Source: a virus
Virus record (IMG/VR): IMGVR_UViG_3300006805_000151
Span: 1-24,706 of that record
Direction: 5' to 3' (one strand)
Length of the DNA stretch: 24,706 nt
Positions within the stretch are counted from its first letter, which is position 1. Every line of letters begins with the position of its first letter. Made by a program: the position numbers and the translations under genes. Under the pieces are notes generated by a model. The model was not told the DNA's origin. It saw nothing but the letters and a program-made list of their open reading frames with translations, and did not search any database. This document shows, piece by piece, positions 1 through 8,092 of the stretch.

Positions 1-462
1 AATAGTCATCTTGTTAGGGTAAGGGGTAGTTATGGTCCCGGCGGAGTCAAGGGCGGGTGCTTGTTTTTGGTATCTAAATGCAACACTAGACACATCACTG
101 TCCTTAGTGTTTAGCACGTAGGTTTCACCGTCATCGAGCACAGTCAGCCATGCAGCCCTGTCACCATTAGACACTTGTTCTGAATCGTCAGGGTCTATTG
201 CATCTAGAGCCATCTCATCACCATTATCAAACTTGATATGGCTTATATGGTTATCGTCGTAATTTGTAGGGAGCGTAGCCACGCCATTACTTATAGCAAG
301 GGTGGCGGTAGTTCTTGCGAACCTCCACGGATACGCTCCATATGCCTCGTTAAGAGTTTCCTGAATAAAATCTGCCCGAGGAACTGACGTGGTCGAATTA
401 ACCGTCCGTTCACCAAGCAGATAAGCAAGAGTTGTCAAAAAGTTGGTTTGGTTTAAAGCCAT
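1..462 (-). CDS. Head-tail connector/adaptor-like protein (partial, C-terminus outside window)
   Basis: An open frame of 154 codons starts with ATG at 462 and runs off the window without a stop. The N-terminus begins MALNQTNFLTTLAYLLGER and is followed by a segment containing NEAYGAYPWRFAR. This arrangement (a short helical N-terminus, then an aromatic 'YPWRFA' stretch, then a beta-rich region) is typical of adaptor or tail-terminator-like proteins encoded just after phage capsid genes. The preceding gene's TAA lies directly against this ATG, so translation is probably coupled. The connector role rests mainly on position downstream of the capsid gene and on this sequence style. It is likely but not proven. 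Confidence 0.55.
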   Translation of the reverse strand, partial: MALNQTNFLTTLAYLLGERTVNSTTSVPRADFIQETLNEAYGAYPWRFARTTATLAISNGVATLPTNYDDNHISHIKFDNGDEMALDAIDPDDSEQVSNGDRAAWLTVLDDGETYVLNTKDSDVSSVAFRYQKQAPALDSAGTITTPYPNKMTI

Positions 463-837
463 TTAGAATTCCCTACAGACTCGCCACTCTGGGAAGGCAT
501 CCCAAAGTTGCTTCATCGCTTTTTGTTGGTCGCCCTTGTTTTTTCCACTCATCTCGGTCTGAAAACTAGGGTCTAATCTTATGATGTTTTGGTACACTGG
601 CCCAAACAGCTTCATTGAATTTCGCATAGTTCCTGACTTTGACGCGGCGAATTTGTTTTCGTTCTTGAGCCGGAGCTCTTTGCAAGCCGCCGAGTGACCA
701 TGTTCTAACTCTTTTAGCCAGGGCTTGATCTCTAGTGTGAAATCTTTTATGAGTCGCCATTTCTCCGGGCGGGGAGCCATCTCTATTTTTTCGATGGCCT
801 TGAGTTGCTTTTCGCGTTGTTCAGGTGTTAACTTCAT
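463..837 (-). CDS. Small head/tail-region protein of unknown function
   Basis: 124 residues, beginning MKLTPEQREKQLKAIEKIEMA. The ATG at 837 is chosen over an upstream ATG at 921 because GGAGG lies six bases before it and the longer version would overlap the capsid gene. The protein is highly charged and mostly helical, with a Lys/Glu-rich first 60 residues, and ends in a Trp-containing segment (LWDAFPEWRVCREF). It lies between the major capsid gene and the connector-like gene, where neck or head-completion proteins are usual. I do not recognise a domain. Its stop codon abuts the next start. Confidence 0.75.
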   Translation of the reverse strand: MKLTPEQREKQLKAIEKIEMAPRPEKWRLIKDFTLEIKPWLKELEHGHSAACKELRLKNENKFAASKSGTMRNSMKLFGPVYQNIIRLDPSFQTEMSGKNKGDQQKAMKQLWDAFPEWRVCREF

Positions 838-855
838 ATAATTCCTCCATGGCCA

Positions 856-893
856 GGTCCCACCTAAGTGAGACCCGCTAGGAAGAATCCTAG
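856..893 (-). terminator. Two tandem hairpins after the capsid gene
   Basis: Two inverted repeats lie back to back: GGTCCCAC (856-863) with GTGAGACC (868-875), an 8-bp stem with one mismatch and a CTAA loop; and CTAGGA (878-883) with TCCTAG (888-893), a perfect 6-bp stem that includes the capsid stop codon. There is no T-run, so a complete intrinsic terminator is unlikely. They may act as a transcription attenuator, an mRNA stabiliser or a processing site that lets capsid mRNA outnumber the downstream message. Confidence 0.45.
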
Positions 894-1819
894 AAGAATA
901 CCCTACCTTGAGCGTTGGCAAGTTCGTTCAAAGCTTCGACGGTTACTTCCGTAATCATCTCTTTAGCTTCGAAGTCACCAGTAATAGCCAAGTCTTTGGT
1001 AAATGGTTTTCGATACCAAGCAGTTGCCCAAGTATCTTCTGTAAGAGCCAAGACATCGAAGCCTGGAGTTGCAGTAGTACCATAGTCACCTGAACGTGTA
1101 ACGTGTCGGTGTGGGAACAGTTTAACCATCTTTGCTGCGTCGCTTTGGTAAACGTCAACAGCTAATACAAGACGGCGGTCCTTAATATCAACTTGCTTTG
1201 TAGCACCTGCGGTAAATGCTGAAACGCGTCTTTTACCTTTCATGTTCGAGTAAACAGAGTCTACCTGAGCACCTTGGTTCCAAACAGATTCAAACATATC
1301 ATTAAGGATAGTCTCAGTAAGAGACACACCAGAATAGTTAGAACTGTTGGTTGTGATCCAGCTTTTAACACCACGAAGACGACGAGCAGAAGCAGCTGAG
1401 TTTGAAGCAACACCAGATGCGATGGTACCACGAATCAGAGCAAGCTCAATATCGTTCTTAAGGGCTTTCATTTTCTTCGTGAGTTCACGACTCATACGGT
1501 TGCCACTAACACGACGAAGGTTGCCAGCAGTTTCTGAACCAGTGATCTTAGCAGTTTTTGCAAAGATTTGAGTCACGTTCTGCGGACGAGTTGGGTCGTT
1601 GCTAGCGTCAGCTGGTGCATCAGCACCTTCAGCCTGGGCGTTGTCGCCTACAGCTTCTAACGTGTCGATTGTCCACTCATGAAGAGTATTTTGTGCTGTG
1701 CCTTGTTTGATACCACTCAAGAGTTGAGTATCAGTTGGCTCCAGCATGTTCATAGCATCGATAAGGTCTTCCCTACGAGCTACATCTGGGTAAGTATATA
1801 CATAACCACCTACAGCCAT
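890..1819 (-). CDS. Major capsid protein (SU10/DUF5309-like)
   Basis: 309 residues beginning MAVGGYVYTYPDVARREDL. This is the structural subunit of the phage head. The opening, the segment IDTLEAVGDNAQAEGADA, the central NRMSRELTKKMKALKNDIELAL helix region and a C-terminal part rich in AITGDFEAKEMITEVTVEALNE match the pattern I know for the SU10-type (DUF5309) major capsid family, which has the HK97 fold. Length is right for the family without a large delta domain. It follows the scaffold-like gene, as usual. A GGA element lies nine bases before the ATG within an A-rich leader. Family assignment is by recognition, not alignment. Confidence 0.88.
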   Translation of the reverse strand: MAVGGYVYTYPDVARREDLIDAMNMLEPTDTQLLSGIKQGTAQNTLHEWTIDTLEAVGDNAQAEGADAPADASNDPTRPQNVTQIFAKTAKITGSETAGNLRRVSGNRMSRELTKKMKALKNDIELALIRGTIASGVASNSAASARRLRGVKSWITTNSSNYSGVSLTETILNDMFESVWNQGAQVDSVYSNMKGKRRVSAFTAGATKQVDIKDRRLVLAVDVYQSDAAKMVKLFPHRHVTRSGDYGTTATPGFDVLALTEDTWATAWYRKPFTKDLAITGDFEAKEMITEVTVEALNELANAQGRVFF

Positions 1820-1866
1820 TTTTTTATTTCCTTTGTTTTTTTATTTTTGTTAAATAACGAATTAAC

Positions 1867-1893
1867 TTAGCACTTTTTCTTTTTTCTACCCAT
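1867..1893 (-). CDS. Possible 8-codon leader peptide MGRKKKKC
   Basis: A minimal open frame with ATG at 1893, four consecutive lysines and one cysteine, ending in TAA. An AGGAAGG element lies upstream with about seven bases of spacing, as good as for the real genes here. It sits between the scaffold-like and capsid genes. It may be a translated leader, a ribosome-holding element for the capsid mRNA, or chance. No homology can be claimed for so short a peptide. Confidence 0.25.
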   Translation of the reverse strand: MGRKKKKC

Positions 1894-1905
1894 GGTAATA
1901 CCTTC

Positions 1906-2724
1906 CTAAAATACTTTGCCGTCCTTTTCCCAAGAGTCGAATAACTCGGCAAATGCGTCAAGGTCATTTCCTTTAGCAAGGCGGCGCGCTAATTGTTTGT
2001 CAGCTTCTGAGCTTTCACTCTTTGGTTGCTGACCACCATCACCTACAGCGGCGACTTTCTGAGTTTCAATATGAACTTTGGCGTTTTGGTTGCCTTCTGC
2101 TTTCGCGGCGTTCAGCTTCTCTGGGGCGATGCCTAGGGCGTCTCGGACGACCTTTGCTGCCTCAAATGAGTCACTCTCCTTACCTGCGTAAATATCCATA
2201 AGGCGCTGGTTCTCCACCAGTTGGCGTACAGCGGGGTTCGTTGCAAGCTCTGGCAAGATTTTTTCAGCCGCTTCGAGGGCAGCGTACTCAACACGTCTCA
2301 TGTAATCACGTTTATCAGATGCATAACTAGCGCGGTCTTCCAAATACTGTTCGTACTGGGAGCGATCCATGTTAGTTATGTTGCCTTCGTCGTCAACTTC
2401 TGGCATTGGGCCATTGTATTCAGTCGGAGGCAAAGGGAGAAACTTCTTCCACTCATACTCATCGGTTGGATTTTCAGTTTGTGTTTCTGTTTTTGAAGGT
2501 TCTGCTTCGGGATCTGTAGGAGTTTCTGGATTCTCCGGTTCGCCTTGTGGCTCTTCGGGATTCTCAGGAGTCTCTACTTTTGGATCTTCCTCAGCTGTTT
2601 GTGTTTGTTTTTCCGGTTCAACTGATTTTGGTTGTTCCGGTTCTGGTGTTTGTTTTTCTGGAACGTCTACTCGTTCCTCTGACTGGATTGTATCGAACAA
2701 TCCGTCTAGTTCATCTGGGTCCAT
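1906..2724 (-). CDS. Capsid scaffolding-like protein
   Basis: 272 residues. The first ~90 are extremely acidic and rich in Pro, Glu and Thr (repeated PE/PENPE-type segments), the middle is a helical segment of Asp/Arg/Tyr character (about 110-160), and the C-terminus is a short mixed-charge helix ending DSWEKDGKVF. Position directly upstream of the major capsid gene, disordered acidic N-terminus and basic/helical C-terminus fit a head-assembly scaffold, which guides capsid assembly and is then removed. GGAG sits seven bases before the ATG. No protease gene is seen nearby. The role is inferred from composition and position. Confidence 0.72.
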   Translation of the reverse strand: MDPDELDGLFDTIQSEERVDVPEKQTPEPEQPKSVEPEKQTQTAEEDPKVETPENPEEPQGEPENPETPTDPEAEPSKTETQTENPTDEYEWKKFLPLPPTEYNGPMPEVDDEGNITNMDRSQYEQYLEDRASYASDKRDYMRRVEYAALEAAEKILPELATNPAVRQLVENQRLMDIYAGKESDSFEAAKVVRDALGIAPEKLNAAKAEGNQNAKVHIETQKVAAVGDGGQQPKSESSEADKQLARRLAKGNDLDAFAELFDSWEKDGKVF

Positions 2725-2753
2725 TGGGGTTCTCCATGTAAGCTATAAAAGCA

Positions 2754-2990
2754 CTACGTAATATTTTTATTTGTTGGCTTTAAATAGAATCCAACGCCAC
2801 ATCTAGGGTTAACACATCCATGGTAAACTGCATCACCAATAGTGTCCTCCGGCTCGGCTCTAAGCTGTACGTGCTTACAGTCGATATCATTAATGGGCTT
2901 GTTTTGAGCCACATCAATCACGAAGTCATTTAAATCATTGTTACTGTCATTATAACTCAAAGCGCTTGTGTTGTCAACATTATTTTTCAT
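2754..2990 (-). CDS. Small protein with possible Cys/His metal site
   Basis: 78 residues. The N-terminal 40 are Asn/Asp-rich and probably disordered. The C-terminal half holds a Cys-Lys-His and a His-Gly-Cys-x4-Cys pattern (CKHV ... YHGCVNPRCGVGFYLKP), which could bind zinc, although the spacing is not a standard ribbon. The ATG overlaps the end of the preceding gene by 11 bases and has no well-spaced SD, so expression probably depends on coupling. A perfect consensus promoter for downstream genes lies inside its first codons. Function unknown. The true start could be internal (a GTG near residue 27). Confidence 0.55.
   Translation of the reverse strand: MKNNVDNTSALSYNDSNNDLNDFVIDVAQNKPINDIDCKHVQLRAEPEDTIGDAVYHGCVNPRCGVGFYLKPTNKNIT
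2949..2977 (-). promoter_or_regulatory. Perfect consensus promoter before scaffold and capsid genes
   Basis: On the minus strand TTGACA (2972-2977) and TATAAT (2949-2954) are separated by 17 bases, matching the sigma70 consensus at all twelve positions. Transcription would start near 2943 and read the small gene remnant, the scaffold and the capsid genes. It is embedded in coding sequence, as expected for a booster promoter giving extra capsid mRNA. Confidence 0.75.
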
Positions 2991-3285
2991 CTTCTTTGGC
3001 TTGCTCGATTCTCTCGTTTATTTTAGCAACGCGCTGGGGCGCACAAGCTAGACGAAACTTGTTAATCATTTTCTTATATGCACGTAAGTCGGCAAGGGCA
3101 TTGACGTAGCCAACGTGGTCCTTTAGGAACTTATCACTCGTTATATCGTTGACAATCTTATTTATTTCTTGTGTAGCAAATTCTACCCAGAGTCTACCGG
3201 TGTCTTGTTCTAAGAACTGTGCTGCGAGGGCAGCTTCTCTAAGCTGTTGCTCCAGCCTGGTTATTTCCTGGTTGTCCTGTTCCAC
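2980..3285 (-). CDS. Helical protein encoded over the portal 3' end
   Basis: About 101 residues, strongly helical and charged, with an N-terminal heptad-like segment (NQEITRLEQQLREAALAAQF) suggesting a coiled coil. I choose GTG at 3285 because AGGAG is six bases upstream. An ATG two codons earlier (3291) touches the SD directly and is too close. The gene overlaps the end of the portal gene by about 47 bases in another frame. A head-assembly accessory role is plausible from position but no family is recognised. Confidence 0.65.
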   Translation of the reverse strand: MEQDNQEITRLEQQLREAALAAQFLEQDTGRLWVEFATQEINKIVNDITSDKFLKDHVGYVNALADLRAYKKMINKFRLACAPQRVAKINERIEQAKEDEK

Positions 3286-5224
3286 TTGCATCTCCTATCA
3301 TTGGGTTTTCTAGTTGGCCCTGCTTAGCACCAGCCTCAGCTGCCTGAGTTACCAAGTTGGTATCATGCATAGAGGATGGCTGGAAGCCATAGCCTTCTTC
3401 GATTTGTGCCTGAATATCAGGCGGGGCGTCCTTATAGGACATGTTAATAAACTCTTTTGGATCTGGTGGTTGCTCTGGTGGTACCTCAACATTATTATCC
3501 AATAACAACCTGTCGAAGTCTCTAACAGAGTAAAGCTCTGCCTTCTCACGAGATATCTCAACAAAATTAAACCGAGGTACATCTGCTGGCGTCTTAAACA
3601 CCGCAGCTTGTTGCATAGCTTGGTTCTGTAAGGCTATAAGTTCCTGAGTAAGCTGGGAGCTCATGTCACGCTTATCAGCTTTACTGAGCGGGATCATAGA
3701 GTCGTCATCAATGTCGAGCTCCATTTCGCCCTGGTAATCAGATGGCATGATAAGATCTGGTACAACTCTACCTTGGTCTACGCGCTTGATCTCTTCAGGG
3801 TCGTCAGCGAACTGTTGCAGATTAGAGAGCCATATGCTACCGACAGTCTTCATCGACTGCTTAAAGTTATCTCGGAAGAAACCTATCTTGGTTGTTGCTG
3901 CCTCGGTGATACGACGAACACCATATGCAGTACCTTGCGTTTTGTCATTCCCGTCGTTCGGAGTGCCAGCAGCGTAAGGAGAGAATGTCGCAGCGTCAAC
4001 ACCACGTTCGATAACACTCATGACAGCAGACAGCTGCGTTGGGTTGGGTTCTGGGAATTTAAATTGTTTTGGCTCAGTACCGGTAAAGGTGATCTCGCCG
4101 CCTGGCTCAATGATAAAGTCATTAGTCAATGTACCATCTTCGTACATAATCATAGACTCAATCGAGAGATTCCAGTTGTCTAAGTAGTGATTAAACAGAT
4201 CATTCGTGGCTGATTGGAGAGTACGGTTGTTCTCAAATAGTGACTCACCAAATACTGAGTAAGACTTCTTACGGAGGTAGAATGGTACTACCGGGTATTT
4301 GTCGTGCCAGTAAGGCATAGATGTAGGGCGTATTTCAACCCAGTTTGTGTCTTCTGGGGCGGTTGCATCAGCACGGCCTTCTGCGTAAGTAGTTAGTGTA
4401 ATGCCTTCAGCAGTTCGCTCATAACACTCATAATAGGTAATCATATCTAGGCTATCGTCAGGAGAAACAATCTCTGCTTCATTCGCGACCCTATCGCGTG
4501 ATACGTTCTGTGCCTCAAACTCGGTGTCGTATCGTAAGTCTGTTTGGCACTTATCAAGATCAACATATAAACCAGAGGACTCAAGATCACTCTTAGTTTC
4601 ACGGCCTCTAACAATAAGATATGGCATCTTTCCCCAGCGCTTAGCTTCAGCGGGGAAGACGTTGAAATAGTTTATGCCCTCGAATTCGTTATGGCCCTGC
4701 TTAGTGGTTTTCGCAACACGAGCAGTGTTGTCCATAGTACCAGTTTCGTCCCACTGCCGGGCATACGTTCTTTTCTCTTCAAACGCCCAGCTCGCATACG
4801 CGTAGCCAGTACCAGTCACAACTGCATCTACTAATGGGTCAAATACCTTGAGCTTCATTGGCTCGTCGTGTTGGCAAAGGTATTCTTTTTGGAGCTTAGC
4901 CTCTATACGTTTCTGCCGGCCGAGGGTAGTCTCAGGTATCTGGAAGTTACCAGTCTCGTCATCAAGCTCTACCTCTCCCTGTATAGCGACATTGAAAAAT
5001 GGCACGACATCAGACATTTGCGCGATGAGATCCCACGCCTTGCTCGCAAGAATAGGGAGATATACTTTAGATTTCCATGGTGAATACTTCTTAGTATTCT
5101 GTACGGCATACATGATGTCGTAATATTTACGAGCATTTTCAAACATTTGGCGTTGTTTGTTTTTACGATTCTCAAATCGCTGTTGCCAAACAGACGCGGA
5201 GGTCTTTTTAATTTCCTTGGACAT
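3239..5224 (-). CDS. Portal protein
   Basis: 661 residues. The portal is the dodecameric ring at one capsid vertex through which DNA is packaged and ejected. The sequence shows a basic N-terminus, an early helical segment with SPWKSKVYLPILASKAWDLI, a long central part with beta strands and a YECYERT segment, then VPFYLRKKSYSVFGESLFEN and TQGTAYGVRRITEAAT, both typical of P22/DUF-type portals, and a Gln/Gly/Ala-rich tail. Length is normal for this class. AAGGA lies upstream of the ATG, and a promoter begins about 80 bases further upstream. Terminase, portal, scaffold, capsid order supports the call. Confidence 0.85.
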   Translation of the reverse strand: MSKEIKKTSASVWQQRFENRKNKQRQMFENARKYYDIMYAVQNTKKYSPWKSKVYLPILASKAWDLIAQMSDVVPFFNVAIQGEVELDDETGNFQIPETTLGRQKRIEAKLQKEYLCQHDEPMKLKVFDPLVDAVVTGTGYAYASWAFEEKRTYARQWDETGTMDNTARVAKTTKQGHNEFEGINYFNVFPAEAKRWGKMPYLIVRGRETKSDLESSGLYVDLDKCQTDLRYDTEFEAQNVSRDRVANEAEIVSPDDSLDMITYYECYERTAEGITLTTYAEGRADATAPEDTNWVEIRPTSMPYWHDKYPVVPFYLRKKSYSVFGESLFENNRTLQSATNDLFNHYLDNWNLSIESMIMYEDGTLTNDFIIEPGGEITFTGTEPKQFKFPEPNPTQLSAVMSVIERGVDAATFSPYAAGTPNDGNDKTQGTAYGVRRITEAATTKIGFFRDNFKQSMKTVGSIWLSNLQQFADDPEEIKRVDQGRVVPDLIMPSDYQGEMELDIDDDSMIPLSKADKRDMSSQLTQELIALQNQAMQQAAVFKTPADVPRFNFVEISREKAELYSVRDFDRLLLDNNVEVPPEQPPDPKEFINMSYKDAPPDIQAQIEEGYGFQPSSMHDTNLVTQAAEAGAKQGQLENPMIGDASGTGQPGNNQAGATA

Positions 5225-5278
5225 TAATGTTCCTTTTTGTTTTGAGGAGTGTTGTTTCTAGTACATTTTGATAATAAC

Positions 5279-5307
5279 ATTATACCGCAAAACAGTTATG
5301 TTTGCAA
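5279..5307 (-). promoter_or_regulatory. Promoter before the portal gene
   Basis: TTGCAA (5302-5307) and a perfect TATAAT (5279-5284) are 17 bases apart on the minus strand. The expected start near 5272 gives a leader of about 48 bases before the portal ATG. The site separates the surface-modification genes from the head genes, so head genes can be expressed independently. Confidence 0.72.
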
Positions 5308-5309
5308 GA

Positions 5310-5996
5310 CTATTGGTATCGTAAGTTAATAAGTTCGTTGTGAACACCGATCTCTTTTATCCTGTCAGCGCCTATTTCTTTGTAGATACTTGTAGCTTTT
5401 CTTACATTACCGAATTTGTTTTTCTTCTCATAATCTTCACGCTCAGTAGTATATAGCCTTATGTGGCATTTGTTTTGCTCATCGTCAGCTCCGTAGATAG
5501 GTGACTCAAAGCTTGGGGTAGACACTAGAACAGATCCACCGGGGGCTAGAACCTTGTCAATACCTTTTAAAACAGTCTGGACATCTTCCACGTGCTCGAT
5601 ACACTCAAAGAATGTTACAACATCGAACTTCTCGCCGGCTTTGGCAAAGTGCTCTAGCCATGACTCGATAGTGCCCTGATAGAATAGAGCTGGTAGGCCT
5701 AGTTTTCTGGCTCTCTCTCTTGCAATCTCAATACCGTCCTTCGTGAGGTCCACGCCAACCACTGAGACACCAAGTTGTGTGGCACAGGTGAGTAGAAAAG
5801 AACCATCCAGACAGCCGAGGTCAAGTACGCTTTTCGGAGCCAGTTCTTCGACTTGGTCGAATGCCCACCCGAAGCGCGGGATGAACTCGTTGACCTTTGT
5901 AAATATCTTCTCTGATATTGGTTCGAAGTGGTGGTGTTCATAGAATTCTTCGTACTCATATTTATCAAAATCTTTCTCTGTGTGCTTACCGATCAT
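5310..5996 (-). CDS. SAM-dependent methyltransferase (class I)
   Basis: 228 residues of a Rossmann-fold methyltransferase. Motif I is VLDLGCLDGSF (57-67), the acidic end of strand 2 is VVGVDL (79-84), the post-II motif is FFECIEHVED (129-138), and APGGSVLVSTPS (151-162) is the strand-5 region. This resembles the UbiE/Methyltransf_11/23 group, often found with glycosyltransferases where it methylates sugars or lipids. The start overlaps the preceding glycosyltransferase piece by 11 bases, so they are co-translated. The substrate is unknown. With its neighbours it may decorate virion glycans or host surface glycans. Confidence 0.8.
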   Translation of the reverse strand: MIGKHTEKDFDKYEYEEFYEHHHFEPISEKIFTKVNEFIPRFGWAFDQVEELAPKSVLDLGCLDGSFLLTCATQLGVSVVGVDLTKDGIEIARERARKLGLPALFYQGTIESWLEHFAKAGEKFDVVTFFECIEHVEDVQTVLKGIDKVLAPGGSVLVSTPSFESPIYGADDEQNKCHIRLYTTEREDYEKKNKFGNVRKATSIYKEIGADRIKEIGVHNELINLRYQ

Positions 5997-6549
5997 GGCT
6001 TTTAATCACCTCGTCCCACTGCTTAGCGACGTCTGACCAATCGGTATTCTCCACTGGCACGCCAGTCTTACCCTCTTTCAGGGCAGAAACTACAGCAGCT
6101 ATAAATTTTTCTTGTTTGTATTGGTCTGTATAAATCTTTTGTGTTTTGATAATATCACCGCATTGGACGGTCTCGTTGAGGGCGGCTACTCCGGTAACGA
6201 CTGGATAGCATCCAGCCTCCTGGGCTTTGAGCGCCGTAATGCAATGTATTTCTGGGAACTCAGTTGGATAGGCCCAGACTTGGATGGACCGCATAGCTTT
6301 TGCGAGCTCAACATGTGATACACGTCCGTGGACGGTAACTCCGCTGTCTTTAAGTTCTTCAAAGAGTGCTTCCATCCTGACGTAGAAATCATCTTCACCT
6401 TGGAGGGCAGTCCATGATTCCCACCCGTAATATACGTCAAGGGTAGCATCAGGTACTTGCTCCCTAATTTTCGGCCACATGCCGAGCAGACACTCAAGTC
6501 CTCTGTAATATGCGCTAAAATACCCAACACTATTCTTCCTCTTTTTCAT
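5986..6549 (-). CDS. C-terminal (donor-binding) half of a GT-B glycosyltransferase
   Basis: 187 residues matching only the back half of a family-4-type glycosyltransferase: it opens at SVGYFSAYYRGLECLLGMWP (the usual 'Y-S-S-DRGL-LL-WP' start of the second Rossmann domain), continues with PDATLDVYYGW, VTVHGRVSHVELAKAM, and PTEFPEIHCITALKAQEAG, the nucleotide-sugar region. The second Glu of the E-x7-E motif is Lys here (codon AAA), which could weaken catalysis. No acceptor domain is present. The missing half matches the end of the 563-residue protein at 8174-9865. AAGGA lies just before the ATG, which overlaps groEL by 20 bases. Confidence 0.78.
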   Translation of the reverse strand: MKKRKNSVGYFSAYYRGLECLLGMWPKIREQVPDATLDVYYGWESWTALQGEDDFYVRMEALFEELKDSGVTVHGRVSHVELAKAMRSIQVWAYPTEFPEIHCITALKAQEAGCYPVVTGVAALNETVQCGDIIKTQKIYTDQYKQEKFIAAVVSALKEGKTGVPVENTDWSDVAKQWDEVIKSHDR

Positions 6550-8092
6550 TATCCTTCTCCGTAGTTATTAGTACGCCAGTAGTCAGAGCTGATCCAGCCA
6601 CGGATACTGCATTTGTTACGGCCTGTTTGATTACCATTGCTGGGTCAATAATACCGTGTTCTTTTAAGTCAATAAGCTCTCCGCTGCCCATTACATCAAA
6701 ACCTTTACCAAATTCTGTCAACTGTTCTAGTCTTTCGCCCCAGCGTTCGCCAGCGTTAGACATGAGTACTTTAAAAGGTGCAAGTAAAGCCTCTTTTAAT
6801 AGTTCTGAGCCAGGGTCTGTGTCTGTAATTCTTCTAGCTAATTCAATGTATGTAGTAGCACCGCCAGGGACAATACCGTCTTTCATGGCTGCCTCTGTTG
6901 CTGCAACAGCATCATCTACGAGATATTTACGCTCTTCTGCTTCCATGTCTGTATTGCCACCTACACGGATTTGCCCGAGCTGGGCTCGGAGTTGAGCAAT
7001 ACGATGGACGATCTTACCTTTGTCAAACTTTGATTCTGCGGCATCAGCCTTAGCCTCTAGGTCTTTAACATAACTGTCAACCTTCTGCCCACCTGTGATA
7101 ATCGTTTCTTCTTGTGAGGAGACAATCTCTTCACATGTACCGAGATCTTCGAGTTTAGCTTCGTTGACCTTGCGGGGGAGCTTGTTGCCAAGCACGGTTG
7201 CGCCAGTTAAGGCTGCTAAGTCTTTTAACAACTCTATGCGATTATCACCAAAGCCAGGAGCTTTAATGCCGATTATCTCAAATTGGTTCGTCTGCGTTGA
7301 TAACAGTGCCTGATCTAGCAGATCATTTTTAAAGTCGTTACATATAATAACTATGCCATCTTTGCCAGAGTTGTAAAGCTCATCAAAGAGGCCGACTACA
7401 TCCCGGAGGCTTACTTCTTGATGTGCTAGGAGTATGGCTGGGTTCTTTACAGTGGTAGTCTGTGACCGAGAATCAGTAATCATTGAAGGGCTAATCACAC
7501 CTTTGTCGTATGTGTAACCTTCGCGGATCTCATATTCAGTCTCTGGCTTGGTGCCAATCTCTACCAACACCATACCATCTTTACCAAGCTTGTGGTACAT
7601 AGTACCGACCTCTTTACCAATATCTTTATTTTCACTAGATATGGTGGCAACTTCAATAGCCTGCTGTTTGGTCTTTACTGGCTCTGCTATATCTTTAAGG
7701 TACGTTAATACTTTTTCTGCTGCGTTGTCAAGTTCACGGCGGAGGACCATAGCGTTGTAGCCATTCTGAATCTTTGCCATCCCCTTATCCATCAAATGGT
7801 ACGCAAGGATAGTTGAGCTAGTCGTGCCGTCCCCAACATTATCATTTGTCTTGCTTGAACTAGACTTAATCATCTCAATACCCACTCTGGCGCCAGGAGA
7901 GGCGTCTAGGACGTCTTCAATGCTTTTTGCGACTGTGACCCCATCATGAGTTACAATCGGCTCACCGAACGCCTCTATGACAGCATTCTGCCCTTTCGGA
8001 CCGAGCGTTGTTGATACGGCTGTATACAAAAGCTTGGCACCTTCAAGTAGCTGTTCCTTTGCTTCTATGCCGGTTATGACTTGTTTCTTCAT
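6530..8092 (-). CDS. groEL: GroEL-type chaperonin
   Basis: 520 residues, nearly full length for a group I chaperonin (about 545 in Escherichia coli). GroEL folds proteins in an ATP-driven ring chamber. Visible features: TTLGPKGQNAVI (28-39), the ATP loop NVGDGTTSST (85-94) with Asp88 equal to E. coli Asp87, apical-domain GFGDNR (280-285), and VDDAVAATEAAMKDG (392-406) with Asp394 equal to Asp398. The usual third Gly of the GGG motif is Ala (PGGAT), and the Gly-Gly-Met tail is replaced by a short acidic end. No GroES-like gene occurs in this window. It overlaps the 36-codon gene upstream (ATGA) and the glycosyltransferase piece downstream. Phage chaperonins usually help fold capsid proteins. 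Confidence 0.95.
   Translation of the reverse strand: MKKQVITGIEAKEQLLEGAKLLYTAVSTTLGPKGQNAVIEAFGEPIVTHDGVTVAKSIEDVLDASPGARVGIEMIKSSSSKTNDNVGDGTTSSTILAYHLMDKGMAKIQNGYNAMVLRRELDNAAEKVLTYLKDIAEPVKTKQQAIEVATISSENKDIGKEVGTMYHKLGKDGMVLVEIGTKPETEYEIREGYTYDKGVISPSMITDSRSQTTTVKNPAILLAHQEVSLRDVVGLFDELYNSGKDGIVIICNDFKNDLLDQALLSTQTNQFEIIGIKAPGFGDNRIELLKDLAALTGATVLGNKLPRKVNEAKLEDLGTCEEIVSSQEETIITGGQKVDSYVKDLEAKADAAESKFDKGKIVHRIAQLRAQLGQIRVGGNTDMEAEERKYLVDDAVAATEAAMKDGIVPGGATTYIELARRITDTDPGSELLKEALLAPFKVLMSNAGERWGERLEQLTEFGKGFDVMGSGELIDLKEHGIIDPAMVIKQAVTNAVSVAGSALTTGVLITTEKDNEKEEE

Noticed and set aside
2369-2761. A 130-codon plus-strand frame rich in Ser, Gly and Phe.
   Set aside because: It is the mirror of the Pro/Glu-rich scaffold gene and has the composition expected of an antisense shadow.
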